Below, piece after piece: positions 43,321-52,351 of a stretch of 64,000 bases of DNA; positions within the stretch are counted from its first letter, which is position 1, and each line of letters opens with the position of its first letter. The stretch spans positions 644,931-708,930 of the forward strand of contig NZ_KI535368.1 of assembly GCF_000160035.2 (NCBI RefSeq), read 5' to 3'. The notes under the pieces were generated by a model, which saw nothing but the letters and a program-made list of their open reading frames with translations, made no database searches and was not told the origin of the DNA. Origin of the DNA: Catonella morbi ATCC 51271. GTDB taxonomy: Bacteria > Bacillota > Clostridia > Lachnospirales > Lachnospiraceae. Both the position numbers and the translations under genes were made by a program.

Positions 43321-46300
43321 CTATCCCATCTCCACCATTTCATCCACAATATTCATAGTAGAATCCCTGTGTGAAACAAGAAGTATGGTTCTGCCCTTAC
43401 TCTTTTCCTTCAGTGCCTTCAAAATGATTCCTTCATTTAATGAATCCAGATTGCTGGTTGGCTCGTCAAGTAAGATAAACGGTGCATTGTAAAGAAAGGC
43501 CCTTGCTATGCCAAGTCTCTGCTTTTCTCCGCTTGAAAGCGTATCGCCGAGCTCTCCCACCTTAGTGTCGTAACCATTCGGAAGACTTGTAATAAATTCA
43601 TCTATTGAAGCAGCTTTTGCCGCTTCCTTTATTTCACCAAGTTTAGCCTCAGGCTTGCCAAGTGCTATATTTTCAGCTATTGTGCCTGTAAAAAGGTGGG
43701 TTTCCTGTGTCACATAGCCCTCTAATTTTCTTAAGTCCTCTGTGACAATCTTCTTAATATCCTTGTTTGAAATAAGAATCTTACCACTGTCAGTCTCCCA
43801 AAATCTCATAAGGAGCTTAAGGAAGGTGGACTTACCTGAGCCGCTTGCCCCATGTATGCCTAAAATTTTGCCCTTCTTTATATCAAGAGTAAAATCTTCA
43901 AGTATCTTCTTATCTCCGTAAGAAAAGTCCACAGCCTTAGCCTTAACCCCTGTAAACTTAGACAGAGAAATACTGCCATTTCCTGCTTCTACCTCTGCCA
44001 CCTCAGGCTCTTCCTCAAGCAGGGCAAGTACCCTTTCTCCGCTTGCAAGAGTCTGATTTAAATTATTTGAAAGGGCTGAAAGTGCCACTACAGGTCCAAA
44101 GGAACTCATCATTGCTACAGTACAGATTACAACAGCTTCAAACTCAATAAGACTATTACTGTAAAGAATAAGAGTAAGCAGCAACATTCCATACGAGAAT
44201 AGCTGAATGGCTCCGACCGTAAATCCTCTCTGCCTGCCCTCTGCCTCTGCAAGTTCTTTCTGAATTTTAGACAAATTGACCGACTTATCATAAATAGCCT
44301 TTTTCTTTTTCTCCCCTGCTCCATACTGTATAGTCTCATCTATACCACGAAGCTCACCGAGAACAAAGCTCGAAAGCTCGCCCACGGCATTTCTGAATTT
44401 CATTCCGAGGGTACCGCCTCTTTTACCGTTTATAAGCGGTATAACTACACCGATTACAATATACGCAATAAGTGCAAGTACTCCTGCTGCCACCGAGTAG
44501 CTTCCTATGAAAATAATCATTATAAGTGAAACTGTAATAGCTATGGCTATAGGTGAAATCGTATGTGCATAAAATACTTCCAAAAGCTCAATATCAGTCG
44601 TTATTATTGAAATAAGATTACCCTTGTCCCTGCCTTCAAGCTTGGCAGGACAGAGTTTTCTAAGGGCCGCAAACACCTTATGTCTGATAACTGCAAGCAG
44701 CTTAAACGCTATAAAATGATTGCAATACTGCTCTATATAGTGGAAAATTCCCCTAAATACGGCCACCAGTATCATAGCTGTCATAATACCTGTTATTTTC
44801 CCGGAAACTCCCGCATTGTCAGTAAGATATTTTACCGTATCCGACAAGAAGCCTCCTGTAGCCATTCCCAAGGTCTTAGCTCCAAGAATAGTCAGTGAAA
44901 TCGCACAGAGATAGCCTGTTACTCCAAGTAAAACAGCTATAGCCATAATGTGTAATAACGGTTTTATCAGAACTATAAGCTTGCCCATAATGGCTATACC
45001 GCTTCTGCGTCCTTCTTTAGCTTCCTCATATTCTGTTTCTTCTCCGGCTTCCACACCTTCAGCCACTACAGCCTTTCTTATATTAGGCTTTAACTCCTTT
45101 TTCTTAGCATAGGCTTCAAGGGCGGTCTGCGAGTTAAATAACTTTGCGTATTCTCCCTGCTTGGCCAAAAGCTCGTTATGCGTACCGCTTTCAGTTATTT
45201 CACCCTTATTCATCATATAAATATTGTCAGACTCTGTTACATTGTAAAGTCTGTGGGAAATCATAATTACTGTACGCTTACCCGCAAGACTTTTTATTAC
45301 TTCCATTATCATTTCTTCGCTTTCGGCATCTATATTGGAAGTAACCTCATCAAATATCATTACCTCTGATTTAGAAAGCAAGGCTCTTGCAAGGGCAAGT
45401 CTCTGCGCCTGACCTCCTGAGAGATTGCCTGCTTTCTCGGCAATCACTGTATCAAGTCCGTCTCTTTCCCTAAAAAGTTCATCCAGACGTACCTTCCTAA
45501 GCACCTCCCACAGCATTTCAGGAGCCGCATGCATGTTTGCCATCTTCAGGTTTTCTTCTACAGTTCCCTTAAAAAGGTAGCCGTTTGATTTAACCAAGGT
45601 CACCTTTTTAAGAAGTGAGGCTTCATTTATATCTCTTAGTTCCTTAGTTCCAAGCTTTATACTGCCGCTATAGCCTTTATTCCTGCCTGAAATTATTCCG
45701 ACAACAGTACTTTTACCGCAGCCTGATTCACCTACTATGGAAGTAAAGCTTCCCTGAGGAAAAAGCATATTTACATTTTTTAATATCTCCCGCTCAGCAT
45801 CATAATTAAAATTCACATTTTCAAGGCTGATTACAGGTATGCCTCCCTCAACATCTTCCTCTCCCTTTTCGCCCTCTTCCATGTCAAGAAGTTCAAATAT
45901 CTTGTCCGAAGCAGACATTCCGTTCATGGCTATGTGGAAATATGAACCTAAAAGCCTAAGCGGAAGGAAGAATTCAGATGCAAGTAAAATTACTGTAAGC
46001 ATTCCTGCAAGAGTTATTTCTCCCTTCAGAAAATAACTTATTCCCACCAGCATACCGACTGCCGCACCGCCGTAAGCAAGTATGTCCATAACAGTTGTTG
46101 AAATAAGCTGCATGGTAAGCACCCTCATTGTAATTTTTCTAAAATGAGAAGCTTCTACATCCATTTCTTCAGCTTTTCTCTCATCCGCCCTGTATATTTT
46201 CGAAGTTGTAAGTCCCTGTAAATTCTCTAAAAAAGTATCTCCGAGGTCTGAATAAACTCCCCAGTATTTCTTAAAAAGCCTCCCGGCTATTTTCATAACC

Positions 46301-46827
46301 GCTACTATGGAAACCGGAATGAGTGGAACTAAAAGAAGAAGTATAAGGCTTACAACAAAGTTCACCTTTATGGCAAGCACAATAAAAAGTATAATCGGAG
46401 CCGACATACTGTAGGCAAACTGTGGAAGATATCTGCCAAAATAGGTCTCAAGCTGTTCAACTCCTTCTGAGCTGAGCTGAACCACCTGTGAGGTTGAAAC
46501 CTTTTCCCTGTATCCTGCACCAAGCCGTAGAAGCTTGTCGTAAATCTTCTCCCTTATTACCCTTTTTACGTCCACACTTGCAAGATAAGCTTCTTTTGCT
46601 TCCAGTTCCTCACAGGTCACCCTGATTATATAAACTATTACAAAGGTTATAATTGCAATGAGGAGTGCATCCCTGTCAAGCTTTCCTCCCACAGCGTTCT
46701 CAAGGACGTTTGCGAGTGTAAATACAAGAACAATCTGAGCTGTTAAAGACAATATCTGCAATAAAATATGATAAATAATATGCTTACCTGCCTGCGACAA
46801 AAGTCCTATCAATCTCTTTTTAATCAT
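43321..46827 (-). CDS. Fused double ABC exporter, CydDC-like arrangement
   Basis: This protein of about 1168 residues joins two complete half-transporters. The first half has five or six membrane helices and an ATPase with Walker A GESGCGKST (about residue 365), signature LSGGQAQR (about 471) and Walker B VMIFDEVTSNID. The second has its own membrane domain and ATPase with GASGSGKST (about 991), LSSGEKQR (about 1098) and FILLDEPTSNLD. CydD and CydC, which export thiols, are the usual two-gene form; a single chain is unusual. The ATG at 46827 follows GAGGGTGGGG and overlaps the previous stop by eight bases. Lipid or peptide export is also possible. Confidence 0.82.
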   Translation of the reverse strand: MIKKRLIGLLSQAGKHIIYHILLQILSLTAQIVLVFTLANVLENAVGGKLDRDALLIAIITFVIVYIIRVTCEELEAKEAYLASVDVKRVIREKIYDKLLRLGAGYREKVSTSQVVQLSSEGVEQLETYFGRYLPQFAYSMSAPIILFIVLAIKVNFVVSLILLLLVPLIPVSIVAVMKIAGRLFKKYWGVYSDLGDTFLENLQGLTTSKIYRADERKAEEMDVEASHFRKITMRVLTMQLISTTVMDILAYGGAAVGMLVGISYFLKGEITLAGMLTVILLASEFFLPLRLLGSYFHIAMNGMSASDKIFELLDMEEGEKGEEDVEGGIPVISLENVNFNYDAEREILKNVNMLFPQGSFTSIVGESGCGKSTVVGIISGRNKGYSGSIKLGTKELRDINEASLLKKVTLVKSNGYLFKGTVEENLKMANMHAAPEMLWEVLRKVRLDELFRERDGLDTVIAEKAGNLSGGQAQRLALARALLSKSEVMIFDEVTSNIDAESEEMIMEVIKSLAGKRTVIMISHRLYNVTESDNIYMMNKGEITESGTHNELLAKQGEYAKLFNSQTALEAYAKKKELKPNIRKAVVAEGVEAGEETEYEEAKEGRRSGIAIMGKLIVLIKPLLHIMAIAVLLGVTGYLCAISLTILGAKTLGMATGGFLSDTVKYLTDNAGVSGKITGIMTAMILVAVFRGIFHYIEQYCNHFIAFKLLAVIRHKVFAALRKLCPAKLEGRDKGNLISIITTDIELLEVFYAHTISPIAIAITVSLIMIIFIGSYSVAAGVLALIAYIVIGVVIPLINGKRGGTLGMKFRNAVGELSSFVLGELRGIDETIQYGAGEKKKKAIYDKSVNLSKIQKELAEAEGRQRGFTVGAIQLFSYGMLLLTLILYSNSLIEFEAVVICTVAMMSSFGPVVALSALSNNLNQTLASGERVLALLEEEPEVAEVEAGNGSISLSKFTGVKAKAVDFSYGDKKILEDFTLDIKKGKILGIHGASGSGKSTFLKLLMRFWETDSGKILISNKDIKKIVTEDLRKLEGYVTQETHLFTGTIAENIALGKPEAKLGEIKEAAKAASIDEFITSLPNGYDTKVGELGDTLSSGEKQRLGIARAFLYNAPFILLDEPTSNLDSLNEGIILKALKEKSKGRTILLVSHRDSTMNIVDEMVEMG

Positions 46828-47251
46828 TTTCCCCACCCTCAATTTCTAAAACTTCAGTAGGCTGTCTCTCTTCTTCCAAAGTTTTGATGCCAAATATAAA
46901 GTAAAGTACATGACACACCCAGACTATTGCAAGAACAATCCTGCCAACCGGAACATGCTTCATCATAATGAAACCAAATGCCATTACCAAAGTTACACAG
47001 GCTACTATCCTGATTTTGGTTTTAACCGTCATTCCCTTTTTATTTACAAAACTCTCAAGGTTTTTCTTGTAAAGCTCTGTTGAAATAAACCACTTATGAA
47101 GCCTGTCAGAGCTTTTGGCAAAGGCAAAAAGGGTAAGCATATAAAACGGAAACGAAGGCAGCAAGGGTACTATAACTCCTACCGTGCCTAAGCCAAAGCC
47201 TATGAAACCAAGTATTATCCATATTATTTTTATAATTTTATGTTTTTTCAT
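46820..47251 (-). CDS. DUF454 (YbaN-like) membrane protein
   Basis: This protein is about 143 residues from the ATG at 47251, which has GAGG six bases upstream; an alternative ATG at 47266 overlaps the previous stop. It has three or four hydrophobic helices and the family pattern GTVGVIVPLLPSFPFYML followed by FAKSSDRLHKWF. The function of DUF454 is unknown. It sits between cardiolipin synthase and the double exporter, overlapping the latter, so all three form one operon likely concerned with the envelope. Confidence 0.85.
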   Translation of the reverse strand: MKKHKIIKIIWIILGFIGFGLGTVGVIVPLLPSFPFYMLTLFAFAKSSDRLHKWFISTELYKKNLESFVNKKGMTVKTKIRIVACVTLVMAFGFIMMKHVPVGRIVLAIVWVCHVLYFIFGIKTLEEERQPTEVLEIEGGEND

Positions 47252-47265
47252 AATGACCTCTTTCA

Positions 47266-48831
47266 TTATAACAATTCCGCAAATAATCTTAGGAAAAGCT
47301 GTCCCAATCTTATTACAGATTTTCTGCCCGTCCTGTATTCTTCAGTTACCTCCCTGCATTGCTTAAATGTCCTGTCAAAATCTTCCCTCATGGCTATAGC
47401 ACAGGTGTTATCCACTATGAAGCAGCTATTTTCAAAACTATGATAAAGGCTTCTGTAATCTAAATTTATAGTACCGCAAACCGCCATTTTATCATCTGTT
47501 ACGCTCATTTTCGAATGGCAAAACCCGGGAGTCCACTCGTATATTCTCACTCCGTTTCTTACAAGTCCGTTGTAGAAAGAGCGTGTCACTCTGTATACCA
47601 TTTTCTTGTCAGGAATACCGGGGGTGATTATTCTCACATCTACACCTCTTTTAGCCGCAAGCGAAATAGCACGAATCATTTCATCGGTAATAATAAGGTA
47701 AGGTGTCATAAAGTAGCAGTATTTCTCCGCCTTATCCACCATGCTCATATACACGTCCTCACCTACCTGCTCATTATCAATCGGAGTATCAGCATAAGGC
47801 TGTATAAATGCCTTTCCCTTTGCCACATAATCAATATGCGGAAGATATTTCTTAAAATCCGTATCATCTTTGTCGGAACGCTTGACTGCATTCCACATTT
47901 CTAAGAAAGTGATTGTCAACGACCTAACAGCATCTCCTTCAAGTCTTATTCCGCTGTCTTTCCATAAACCATAGGGGTGAGTTATGTTAAAATACTCGTC
48001 AGCAAGGTTATATCCCCCTGTGAAGCCCACCTTTCCGTCTACTATAGTCATCTTCCTGTGATCTCTGTTATTTAAGAATACATTGAGACCGGGCATAAAC
48101 GGATTAAATACCCTGCAATGGATTCCCAGGGTTTCAAGCCTGTTTGCAAAATCCCTGTTGATAAAGCCGATTGAGCCGGCATCATCATAGAATACCCTGA
48201 CTTCCACGCCGTTTTCTACCTTTTCTATGAGAATTTCTTCAATTCTTCCCCAGGTAACGGCATTTTCTATGGCAAAGTATTCCATAAAAATGAATTTCTC
48301 GGCTCGTTTTAATTCGGCAAGCTGTGCCTCAAGTGCCGCCTCCGCATTATCATAATAAATTATATCCGTATTCTCATACATTGGATAACCTGAGGTTTTG
48401 CTTATATATTTGGCAATTCCCGAAGCTGTGGGCTCAAGCTCCGTAAGCTTCTCTATGATATGTTTATTCTCAGGTAACAGCGGAAAAATCTGCTCATCTA
48501 CTTTCTTGTAGCGCTCCCTCATCCTCCTTGTACCACCATTTAAACCTATCAGAAGATAAAGGGTGATTCCGACTACAGGAAATGTCAGTATAATTATTAT
48601 CCAGGGCATTTTCATAGAAGAGGTTTTATGCTGACCATACAAGACTAATCCAAGCAACACCGATATTACTCTGGTAGCTATATTTACCCATTCAAAGCTA
48701 CGATTGAGATTGGTCATAAGCGCAATTATAAGCCCTATCTCAAGCAATATGGATAATGCTGCAAAACTCATTCTCTTTATACCGTTTCTGGTTTTACTCT
48801 TACTTTCTACCGTTTTTACTTTAACGGGCAT
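47266..48831 (-). CDS. cls: Cardiolipin synthase, phospholipase D type
   Basis: This enzyme of about 521 residues joins phosphatidylglycerol molecules to make cardiolipin in the membrane. I start it at 48831, where GGAGG precedes the ATG by five bases; the longer frame to 48876 has none. Two or three N-terminal membrane helices are followed by two HKD motifs: NHRKMTIVD (about residue 256) and CHSKMSVTD (about 438), each with the downstream GG-x-N or GT-x-N. It is the first gene of the operon with DUF454 and the exporter. Confidence 0.9.
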   Translation of the reverse strand: MPVKVKTVESKSKTRNGIKRMSFAALSILLEIGLIIALMTNLNRSFEWVNIATRVISVLLGLVLYGQHKTSSMKMPWIIIILTFPVVGITLYLLIGLNGGTRRMRERYKKVDEQIFPLLPENKHIIEKLTELEPTASGIAKYISKTSGYPMYENTDIIYYDNAEAALEAQLAELKRAEKFIFMEYFAIENAVTWGRIEEILIEKVENGVEVRVFYDDAGSIGFINRDFANRLETLGIHCRVFNPFMPGLNVFLNNRDHRKMTIVDGKVGFTGGYNLADEYFNITHPYGLWKDSGIRLEGDAVRSLTITFLEMWNAVKRSDKDDTDFKKYLPHIDYVAKGKAFIQPYADTPIDNEQVGEDVYMSMVDKAEKYCYFMTPYLIITDEMIRAISLAAKRGVDVRIITPGIPDKKMVYRVTRSFYNGLVRNGVRIYEWTPGFCHSKMSVTDDKMAVCGTINLDYRSLYHSFENSCFIVDNTCAIAMREDFDRTFKQCREVTEEYRTGRKSVIRLGQLFLRLFAELL

Positions 48832-48965
48832 CTGCACCTCCGTATCAGCCAGATAATCAATGATTTTCAATATCAATGCTATTGTAACCTAATACGGGAT
48901 TTTAATCAATTGGAAAAAAGAGGAAAATACTGTAATATGGTACTTAAAGAAGGGCTTAATAACTA

Positions 48966-48990
48966 AGCTGTCGCAAATTTTGCAACAGCT
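48966..48990 (-). terminator. Hairpin after the toxin-antitoxin genes
   Basis: AGCTGT-x-GCAAA (48966-48977) pairs with TTTGC-x-ACAGCT (48979-48990) with one mismatch. It lies seven bases beyond the toxin stop. No strong T-run follows. The GCTGTCGCA core resembles the hairpins at 43174 and 59386. Confidence 0.5.
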
Positions 48991-48997
48991 CAAATAA

Positions 48998-49282
48998 TCA
49001 TACATTCAGTTTTTTGTAAATATCCCCTCTTGATCCTATATCAATGACATATACAAGCAATTCATTGTCTATAATGCGAAACACAGCCCTATAGTCACCT
49101 ATTCGTAGTCTGAAGATATCTTCATAGGTTTTAGAATAAAACTTCTTCACATCATAAAATTTAATATTCTCCTTGTCTTCTGCTAATTCTTCAAATGCTT
49201 TGAAAAACCTGATACCTATCGCCTTGTTTTTCTTTATGAATTTTTCAGCGGTTTTCGAATACTTAATCTTGTAAAAGTTCAT
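48998..49282 (-). CDS. RelE/ParE-type toxin
   Basis: This 94-residue protein has the compact RelE layout: basic N-terminal helices (AEKFIKKNKAIGIRFFKAF) and the core strand pattern DIFRLRIGDYRAVFRI ending VYVIDIGSRGDIYK. RelE relatives cleave mRNA on the ribosome, ParE relatives poison gyrase; the sequence does not settle which. It overlaps the antitoxin gene by 20 bases and is transcribed after it. Confidence 0.88.
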   Translation of the reverse strand: MNFYKIKYSKTAEKFIKKNKAIGIRFFKAFEELAEDKENIKFYDVKKFYSKTYEDIFRLRIGDYRAVFRIIDNELLVYVIDIGSRGDIYKKLNV

Positions 49283-49538
49283 CTAAGCTAAGTTCCTTTC
49301 CGCTTAAATTATCAAAGTCAATATTCAAAGCTTCAATTTCTTCCTGTTCATGTTTGTCCATATAAGTGCAATTTGCATTTATATACTCTAACAGGCTCAA
49401 ATTCTCGCTTTTAGCAATCGCTTTTAAGGCAGTATCTCTTAAAAATTCAGAAAAAGACATACCGCATTTTTTAGCGTAATCATTAATAGTTTCATAAGCT
49501 GTAGCAGATAAAGTGATATTTTTTCTAACCATGTTCAT
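49263..49538 (-). CDS. Ribbon-helix-helix antitoxin
   Basis: This 91-residue protein starts with a ribbon-helix-helix DNA-binding domain (KNITLSATAYETINDYAKKC, then MSFSEFLRDTALKAI) and ends in an acidic tail that should bind the toxin. It resembles the DUF6290/RelB-type antitoxins. AAGGAG lies eight bases before the ATG. It should neutralise the RelE-type toxin and repress the pair. Confidence 0.88.
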   Translation of the reverse strand: MNMVRKNITLSATAYETINDYAKKCGMSFSEFLRDTALKAIAKSENLSLLEYINANCTYMDKHEQEEIEALNIDFDNLSGKELSLDELLQD

Positions 49539-49618
49539 AGCATCATCTCCTTATATCTCTATTATACGCACTATACACATTATGTCAACTTATCTTTCTA
49601 TATTCTTGTACCTCAAGT

Positions 49619-50746
49619 TCATTCCTCAATCTCTACAAACTTCTCTCTTCCCCTCTCTGTCAAATCATAAATATTCTTATTTATATCTATCCTTATTAAC
49701 CCTCTTCTAATAAGTCTCCCGGCTATCTTGTCAACCTCCGCCTGTTTCCATTTGAGATGGTCTCTGATTGAGCCTAAGCCCAGTTCTTCAAGTTCTTCTT
49801 TCTTGCCGCTGTGGTTTCCTATATGGGTAAGGAAGAGTTCGGGTTTTAACTCACTTTTTCTCTTAAGTCTGATAAATATAGCGGTAATCAGCCCTTCCCT
49901 ATTAAATAAGAAGGTAATTAAAAATGTAACTCCTGCGACTGCTGCCGTCATTCCCGACATAGATACATTCATAAGAAGCGAAAGCACATAGCCTATAATC
50001 GAATTAATAACCGCATAGCCTACCGATATAGCTATCATCACCTTCAAATCTTTGCTTATAAGATAGGCAGCCGCCCCCGGAGTAATGAGGAATGAAACTA
50101 CCAGAATAGCTCCCACCGCATCAAAGGCTGTAACTGCTGTAAGCGATGAAAGTGTCATCAAAGCATAAAACAGGGCTACAGAGGAAAAACCGGCAAGCTT
50201 TGCAAAACCTTTGTCAAAAGTCGTTATTTTAAGTTCTTTAAAAAATATAATTATAAATAGTAAATTTACTATAAATAATATCCCCATTTGTACAAATGCC
50301 TTAGGTAAGTCCATTCCAAGAAACTCCGTTCTGTTTAACGGAGCTATTATGACCTCACCCATAAGCACTATGTCTGTATCAAGGTGTACATTTCTGGCAA
50401 ACTTTGTAATAAGAACTACTGCAAGGGCAAAAAACATAGGGAAAACTATGCCCACCGCATCATCATTTTTAACAAGACCTGTTCCTGAAAGAAATTCTAC
50501 CGCAAAAACCGTAATTACACCAAATAAAGCCGCCCCCGCTATCAAAAGCGGAGAGCCTACATCTTTTACTATAAAAAAAGCAAGGACTATGCCAAGTAAA
50601 ACCGAGTGTGAAATTGCATCCGAAACCATTGACAATTTTCTAAGTACTAAAAAAGGACTTAAAAGCGCACAGGCTGTTGCAGTTGCTATAAGCACCAAGA
50701 GAGACTCATAGGATATGCTAAAATAAGATATTAATGATTCAATCAT
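49619..50746 (-). CDS. Metal ABC transporter permease fused to a DtxR-like winged helix
   Basis: This 375-residue protein has an ABC-3 permease domain with about eight membrane helices (residues 10-280) and a soluble C-terminal part of about 85 residues that looks like a winged helix (LEELGLGSIRDHLKWKQAEV, AGRLIRRGLIRID, YDLTERGREKFVEIEE). Permeases with such a DtxR/MntR-like tail are known in Mn/Fe/Zn uptake systems; the tail may sense metal. It overlaps the other permease gene by eight bases and is the last gene of the operon. Confidence 0.88.
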   Translation of the reverse strand: MIESLISYFSISYESLLVLIATATACALLSPFLVLRKLSMVSDAISHSVLLGIVLAFFIVKDVGSPLLIAGAALFGVITVFAVEFLSGTGLVKNDDAVGIVFPMFFALAVVLITKFARNVHLDTDIVLMGEVIIAPLNRTEFLGMDLPKAFVQMGILFIVNLLFIIIFFKELKITTFDKGFAKLAGFSSVALFYALMTLSSLTAVTAFDAVGAILVVSFLITPGAAAYLISKDLKVMIAISVGYAVINSIIGYVLSLLMNVSMSGMTAAVAGVTFLITFLFNREGLITAIFIRLKRKSELKPELFLTHIGNHSGKKEELEELGLGSIRDHLKWKQAEVDKIAGRLIRRGLIRIDINKNIYDLTERGREKFVEIEE

Positions 50747-51626
50747 TTCCTTCCCGCCTCCTCATCTTTATATTGGAAATCATGCCATGAGGGCCTATTA
50801 CAAGCGATATTACAGCAAAACTTCCCATCACAAGAATAATGGTCGCTCCTGTACTCATTCCGTCATAAACGGTAGAAATATAAGTTCCGATAAGAGCGGA
50901 AACTCCCCCTGTTACACCGGCAATAATTAAAACTTTGCTAAATTTTTCGCTCCATTGCATAGCTGTAATTGCAGGTATTATAAGAAGAGATGAAATGAGG
51001 ATAGCACCCACTAATTTCAAGCCTGCTGCAATTATTCCCATAGTCATAATGAGAATAATTCCATAAAGTAATACTGTGCGTATGCCTATAGTCCTTGCGT
51101 AAATCTCATCAAATAAAAACAGCTTGATTTCCTTGTAAAATAAGATAAGTAAAATCAAAGTCGGTATCCCTATATAAAGTATAAGCTTTACATCATCTTT
51201 CATAATATAGGCAGCCTGCCCGAAAATATAGCTTGAAAGCCCTGACTGAGCCGCATCTTTGTATGCACTGTTCCCCTGAATATGGCTCTTTAATACCATG
51301 CCTGCTCCAAAAAATGAGGATAAAGTCACAGCCAGTATTGCATCCAGTTCAAGCTTTGAATTTTCTTTTATCACCTGAATAAGCATGAAGGCAGTAGTAC
51401 CTGATACTACCGCCCCCAGAGTTAAAAGCACAGGCTCTCTTTGCAAGAAGAGCATAAAAGACAGGACAATGCCCGGAAATGCCGCATGTCCTATGGCATC
51501 TCCTATAAGAGATTGCCCCTTAAGTACTGTAATACAGCCAACCGCACCGGCTATAGCAGCCAGTAAAAATGTTCCGCTTCCAACTATTAAAAAAGAATAG
51601 CTGGTAAGTACATCCATATTAAACAT
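50739..51626 (-). CDS. Metal ABC transporter permease (ABC-3)
   Basis: This 295-residue membrane protein has eight or so helices and family cues GQSLIGDAIGHAAFPGIVL and GAILISSLLIIPAITA. It overlaps the ATPase gene (ATGTTTAA) and the next permease. It forms the metal channel as a heterodimer with the permease that carries the winged helix. Confidence 0.9.
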   Translation of the reverse strand: MFNMDVLTSYSFLIVGSGTFLLAAIAGAVGCITVLKGQSLIGDAIGHAAFPGIVLSFMLFLQREPVLLTLGAVVSGTTAFMLIQVIKENSKLELDAILAVTLSSFFGAGMVLKSHIQGNSAYKDAAQSGLSSYIFGQAAYIMKDDVKLILYIGIPTLILLILFYKEIKLFLFDEIYARTIGIRTVLLYGIILIMTMGIIAAGLKLVGAILISSLLIIPAITAMQWSEKFSKVLIIAGVTGGVSALIGTYISTVYDGMSTGATIILVMGSFAVISLVIGPHGMISNIKMRRREGND

Positions 51627-52335
51627 GTTTCATCATCGCCTTTTCTAAGTTCTCGTTTGTAAATACCTCATCTACCTTGCCTGCTGCCACTACCCTTTTA
51701 TTGATAATGACAACATGGTCAAAATATTCCCTTATTGTAGCAAGGTCATGATGAACTATTACAGCAGTCTTCCCTTTTTTCTGCTCTTCTTTTACAAAAT
51801 CTATAATTACCTTCTCCGTAACCTTATCTATGCCCGCAAGCGGCTCGTCCATAAAGTACAAATCCGCTTCCTGTGCTATCAGTCTTGCTATAAATACCCT
51901 CTGCCTCTGTCCGCCGGAAAGCTTTGATATCTGCCTGTCCTTAAACTCATACATTCCTATCCTTTTAAGTGCAGCCTCCGCCTTTTCCCTGTCTTCCCTT
52001 TTAGGATGCCTGAACCAGCCAAGATGTACGTACCTTCCCATAAGTACCACATCCATAACCGTAGTCGGAAAATCCCAGTTTACCTCAGAAGTCTGCGGAA
52101 TATAGGCTATTTTCTTCTGAACCTTTTTAAGCGGCTCTCCCATAATCAAAATTTCACCTGAAAGTTTCTTTTGAAGTCCCAATATTCCCTTTATTAGAGT
52201 AGATTTACCTGCTCCGTTAGGTCCTATAACTGCCGTGACAGAGTTCTTTATTATGTTTATATCATTATCCCTAAGTACAGGTTTGTCGTGGTAGGCTATG
52301 GTCAAATCCTCCACCTTTACTATGACTTCTTCCAT
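51619..52335 (-). CDS. Metal ABC transporter ATP-binding protein
   Basis: This protein is about 238 residues from the ATG at 52335, with AAGGAG eight bases upstream. Walker A is GPNGAGKST, the Q-loop IPQTSEV, the signature LSGGQRQR and Walker B LYFMDEPLAGID, with the switch histidine in VHHD. IPQ...DWDFP-like sequence after the Q-loop is usual for Mn/Zn/Fe ABC ATPases. It energises the two permeases downstream. Confidence 0.92.
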   Translation of the reverse strand: MEEVIVKVEDLTIAYHDKPVLRDNDINIIKNSVTAVIGPNGAGKSTLIKGILGLQKKLSGEILIMGEPLKKVQKKIAYIPQTSEVNWDFPTTVMDVVLMGRYVHLGWFRHPKREDREKAEAALKRIGMYEFKDRQISKLSGGQRQRVFIARLIAQEADLYFMDEPLAGIDKVTEKVIIDFVKEEQKKGKTAVIVHHDLATIREYFDHVVIINKRVVAAGKVDEVFTNENLEKAMMKHV

Positions 52336-52351
52336 ACCTACCACTCCTTTC

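Noticed and set aside
43321..46827. Possibility that the double ABC exporter is an artefact of two genes joined by a missing stop
   Set aside because: The linker between halves (around residues 570-620) reads as continuous charged protein, and no ribosome site or start precedes the second membrane domain.
50211..50711. 166-codon plus-strand frame inside the metal permease gene
   Set aside because: Antisense to a permease with clear membrane helices; composition (S/T/K-rich) is what antisense of a hydrophobic gene produces.
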